64,000 bases of DNA. It comes from Bacteroidota bacterium. GTDB lineage: Bacteria > Bacteroidota > Bacteroidia > Bacteroidales > JAAUTT01. Below are positions 61,808-64,000 of this stretch, piece after piece. The notes beneath the pieces were generated by a model that saw only the letters and a list, made by a program, of their open reading frames with translations, ran no database searches and was not told where the DNA came from. Position numbers and translations under genes: made by a program. Position 1 is the stretch's first letter; the number at the start of each line of letters is the position of its first letter. The stretch is from the NCBI GenBank assembly GCA_023429135.1, contig JAEYWD010000034.1, positions 75,544-139,543 of the forward strand, written 5' to 3'.

Positions 61808-62905
61808 TTAATTCACTTCAATAAGTTCATAGGTTTGGCTGCCCAGGCCAATGCGCTCTGCATGGTCAAGGCATTCTTTCCAGTTTGTTTTGGGATGGGT
61901 GAAACTAAACCTGTCGCCTTCCTGATGGTGATGATGCCCGATAATACTGGACCGGTTAATTTCAGCTTTATTAACCAGATCAACCGCGGCTTTGTCGATG
62001 GCCACAGGATCAGTAGAGGCCAGAATACCAATATCGTTCACGATAGGAACATCGTTGCTGCCCCAGCAGTCACAATCGGGCGAAACGTCAATAATAAAGC
62101 TGATATGAAAGTGCTGTTTGTCTTTTAAAGTGGCAAAGGCATATTCGGCCATCTTCTCATAGAAACCTTTGTTCTCCCATTTAACATTAGCTGCGCCGTA
62201 CTGACAAACGGCAACACACTGGCCGCATCCAACGCATTTTGTGTAATCAATATCTGCAATGTTATCCGCTCCGACTTCAATGGCTCCATGAGCGCAATTT
62301 TCTTCACACTCACCACAACCGGTGCAGTTTTCGCTGTTAACAACCGGCTGGGAATTCGAATGCATCTCGAGTTTTCCTGCAATGGACGCACTTCCCATCC
62401 CGAGATTTTTTAAGCAACCGCCAAAACCTGCCATTTCGTGACCCTTGAAGTGGTTCATCGAAATAACAACATCGGCGTTGGCAATGGCAGCACCAATTTT
62501 GGCTGTTTTGCAATGTTTCTGGTTAATTTCAACCAATTTATAATCTGTTCCTTTCAATCCGTCGGCAATGATAACCTGGCACTGTGTAACAAGCGGATTA
62601 AACCCATTCGAAAATGCCGACTCAAGATGACTCACGGCATCAGACCGCCTGCCCTTATACAGGGTATTAGCGTCTGTCAGGAACGGAATACCGTTGTTCT
62701 CCTGTACTTTTTTGATTACAGGAACAACAAAGTTTGGGCGAATAAACGAAAGGTTTCCTGGTTCGCCAAAGTGAATTTTAACAGCTACAAATTTCTTTGC
62801 AAGATTAAGATCTCCAATGCCGGCAACCGTTATAAGTTTTGAAAGTTTTTGCAGCAGGTTATTTCCCGGAGATGTTCGCAAGGATGTAAAATATACTTTA
62901 CTCAT
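61808..62905 (-). CDS. DUF362 protein with two 4Fe-4S ferredoxin motifs
   Basis: The 365-residue protein has a DUF362 domain at the N-terminus (VAVKIHFGEPGNLSFIRP, ITDANTLYKGRRSDA-like segment) and two ferredoxin cysteine clusters near the middle, CTGCGECEENC and CVGCGQCVAVC, each followed by a further Cys-Pro/Ala pattern. It should bind two 4Fe-4S clusters in the cytoplasm and act in electron transfer. The partner and reaction of this family are not known. The C-terminal part includes a His-rich HHHHQEGD stretch. It stands alone, with the hairpin at 61736-61795 downstream. Confidence 0.85.
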   Translation of the reverse strand: MSKVYFTSLRTSPGNNLLQKLSKLITVAGIGDLNLAKKFVAVKIHFGEPGNLSFIRPNFVVPVIKKVQENNGIPFLTDANTLYKGRRSDAVSHLESAFSNGFNPLVTQCQVIIADGLKGTDYKLVEINQKHCKTAKIGAAIANADVVISMNHFKGHEMAGFGGCLKNLGMGSASIAGKLEMHSNSQPVVNSENCTGCGECEENCAHGAIEVGADNIADIDYTKCVGCGQCVAVCQYGAANVKWENKGFYEKMAEYAFATLKDKQHFHISFIIDVSPDCDCWGSNDVPIVNDIGILASTDPVAIDKAAVDLVNKAEINRSSIIGHHHHQEGDRFSFTHPKTNWKECLDHAERIGLGSQTYELIEVN

Positions 62906-63005
62906 TGAATTAGGTTTTTAGGCTTAAGGGGTTAGAGGTTTAGGCTACAGAATCATTAATATTCCTACAGCCTAATGCCTGAAAGTCTGATCCCCTAAAA
63001 CAAAA

Positions 63006-63036
63006 AACACCTGTACAGCAAGGCCATACAGGTGTT
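63006..63036 (-). terminator. Intrinsic terminator of the pyrophosphatase gene
   Basis: AACACCTGTA (63006-63015) pairs perfectly with TACAGGTGTT (63027-63036) around an 11-base loop. On the minus strand the stem is followed by a run of T, 15 bases after the hppA stop. Confidence 0.8.
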
Positions 63037-63050
63037 CTTAATTATAAAAA

Positions 63051-64000
63051 TCACTTATCGATTCTCATTTTATAGAATGAGCGCCATACAAAGACAAGAG
63101 CAACCGCTAAGAAAGCAATACCAAAATAAGGAGCAGCACCGCGGAAAGCTTCAGAAATAGCTATTTCCATTGCTAACAGACCAAATAATGTGGTGAACTT
63201 AATAATTGGGTTCAAAGCAACTGAAGAAGTATCTTTGAATGGATCACCAACAGTGTCACCAACAACAGTAGCATCGTGAAGAGGAGTGCCTTTCATTTTC
63301 AGGTCAACTTCAACAACTTTCTTAGCATTATCCCATGCACCACCGGCATTTGCCATAAATACAGCCTGGAATAAACCAAATACTGCAATAGCAATAAGGT
63401 AACTAACGAAAAGTGCAACAGCACTAATTCCGCCAATACCAGAAGGTGACGATAAACAAGCAAATGCTAAAGCAAAGAAGAAGATGGCAATAAAGATATT
63501 GAACATACCTTTTTGTGCATACTGGGTACAGATTTTAACAACCTCGATAGAAGATTTTGGATCAGCTTTTTTAGGAGCATTAGGATCGAGGTTGATATTG
63601 TTCTTGATATATTCTACTGCACGGAAAGCTCCGGTAGAAACAGCCTGTGTTGAAGCGCCTGTGAACCAGTAAATAACAGCACCACCAAGAATAAATCCAA
63701 GGATTGAATATGGGTTCAGGAGGTTCAGAATAGTTTCAGGCTCAACACCTAAAGTACTCTGAATCATCAGAATTAACGAGAATATCATGGTAGTAGCACC
63801 TACTACAGCAGTACCAATTAACACTGGTTTTGCAGTAGCTTTAAAAGTATTACCGGCACCATCGTTAGCCTCAAGGTAATGTTTCGATTTTTCGAAATCG
63901 GGTTTGAAACCAAATTCCTTTTCAATTTCACTGCTAACATTAGGATTTTCTTCAATTAAAGAAAGCTCATAAACTGATTGAGCATTGTCGGTTACAGGAC
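63051..64000 (-). CDS. hppA: Membrane-bound proton/sodium-translocating pyrophosphatase, C-terminal part
   Basis: The gene continues beyond the right edge; the visible part is the last ~315 residues. It has several membrane helices and the conserved family motifs NAQSVYELS, NDGAGNTFKATAKPVLIGTAV, ANAGGAWDNAKKVVE and ATVVGDTVGDPFKDTSSVALNPIIK, which include pyrophosphate-binding acidic residues. The enzyme couples pyrophosphate hydrolysis to ion pumping across the cytoplasmic membrane. Potassium-dependent members usually have Ala at the position where this protein has Lys in GNTFKAT, which points to a potassium-independent type; the ion pumped cannot be told from this fragment. A good terminator follows it. 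Confidence 0.9.
   Translation of the reverse strand, partial: PVTDNAQSVYELSLIEENPNVSSEIEKEFGFKPDFEKSKHYLEANDGAGNTFKATAKPVLIGTAVVGATTMIFSLILMIQSTLGVEPETILNLLNPYSILGFILGGAVIYWFTGASTQAVSTGAFRAVEYIKNNINLDPNAPKKADPKSSIEVVKICTQYAQKGMFNIFIAIFFFALAFACLSSPSGIGGISAVALFVSYLIAIAVFGLFQAVFMANAGGAWDNAKKVVEVDLKMKGTPLHDATVVGDTVGDPFKDTSSVALNPIIKFTTLFGLLAMEIAISEAFRGAAPYFGIAFLAVALVFVWRSFYKMRIDK

Overview
The window is a stretch of about 40% GC chromosome from a member of the Bacteroidota, probably Bacteroidales/Marinilabiliales-like. No rRNA or tRNA gene was seen, so finer placement is not possible. The assignment rests on TAnnTTTG-type -7 promoter elements, rarity of Shine-Dalgarno sites, a type IX secretion (Por) C-terminal sorting domain, a DUF1987/SiaC protein, Bacteroidota-style capsule export genes and an eukaryote-like GT3 glycogen synthase. 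No phage, transposase or CRISPR array was found.

Layout. Positions 1-12400 are mostly housekeeping: the 3' part of a NagB-LmbE fusion, a DUF4143 ATPase with a striking operator-like array, an amino-sugar salvage set (nucleotidyltransferase, CBM9-like protein, NahK-like kinase), EamA permease, ruvC, HIT protein, greA, small envelope proteins, ahcY and ribF. Positions 12700-20400 hold a deoxysugar-type cluster: CDP-glucose pyrophosphorylase, SDR, RmlC-like epimerase, C-methyltransferase, DUF4910 peptidase-like protein, GSA-type aminotransferase and a nitrilase. Positions 20700-35870 carry surface polysaccharide genes: GT2 and GT4 transferases, a Wzx-like flippase, a Wzy-like polymerase, an Alg14-Alg13 fusion, an acyltransferase and an epimerase. 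A response regulator, a DUF4114 lipoprotein and an unknown protein are scattered among them.

Positions 36300-48000 hold two related PL14-like secreted proteins, the Wzc/Wza/priming-transferase export set, an orphan SiaC, a stand-alone four-helix membrane protein, and the GDP-fucose genes fcl and gmd. Positions 48260-59280 are a complete glycogen locus: branching enzyme, a 1421-residue glycogen synthase-phosphorylase fusion, a GH57 protein, a GT4 transferase and a debranching enzyme. Positions 59500-64000 hold a TlpA-like lipoprotein, an LpxH-like phosphatase, a DUF362 ferredoxin protein and the C-terminal part of a membrane pyrophosphatase.

How it works together. The priming transferase, flippase, polymerase, Wza and Wzc, plus the GTs and the nucleotide-sugar genes (CDP-sugar, GDP-fucose), look like one Wzx/Wzy-type exopolysaccharide or capsule locus with tailoring and polysaccharide-cleaving enzymes. 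Intergenic regions are unusually rich in degenerate short tandem repeats and palindromes. The best candidates for something undescribed are the three 19-bp palindromes at exact 32-bp spacing before the ATPase, the C-methyl sugar/DUF4910/aminotransferase/nitrilase cluster, and the GT3-GT35 fusion.
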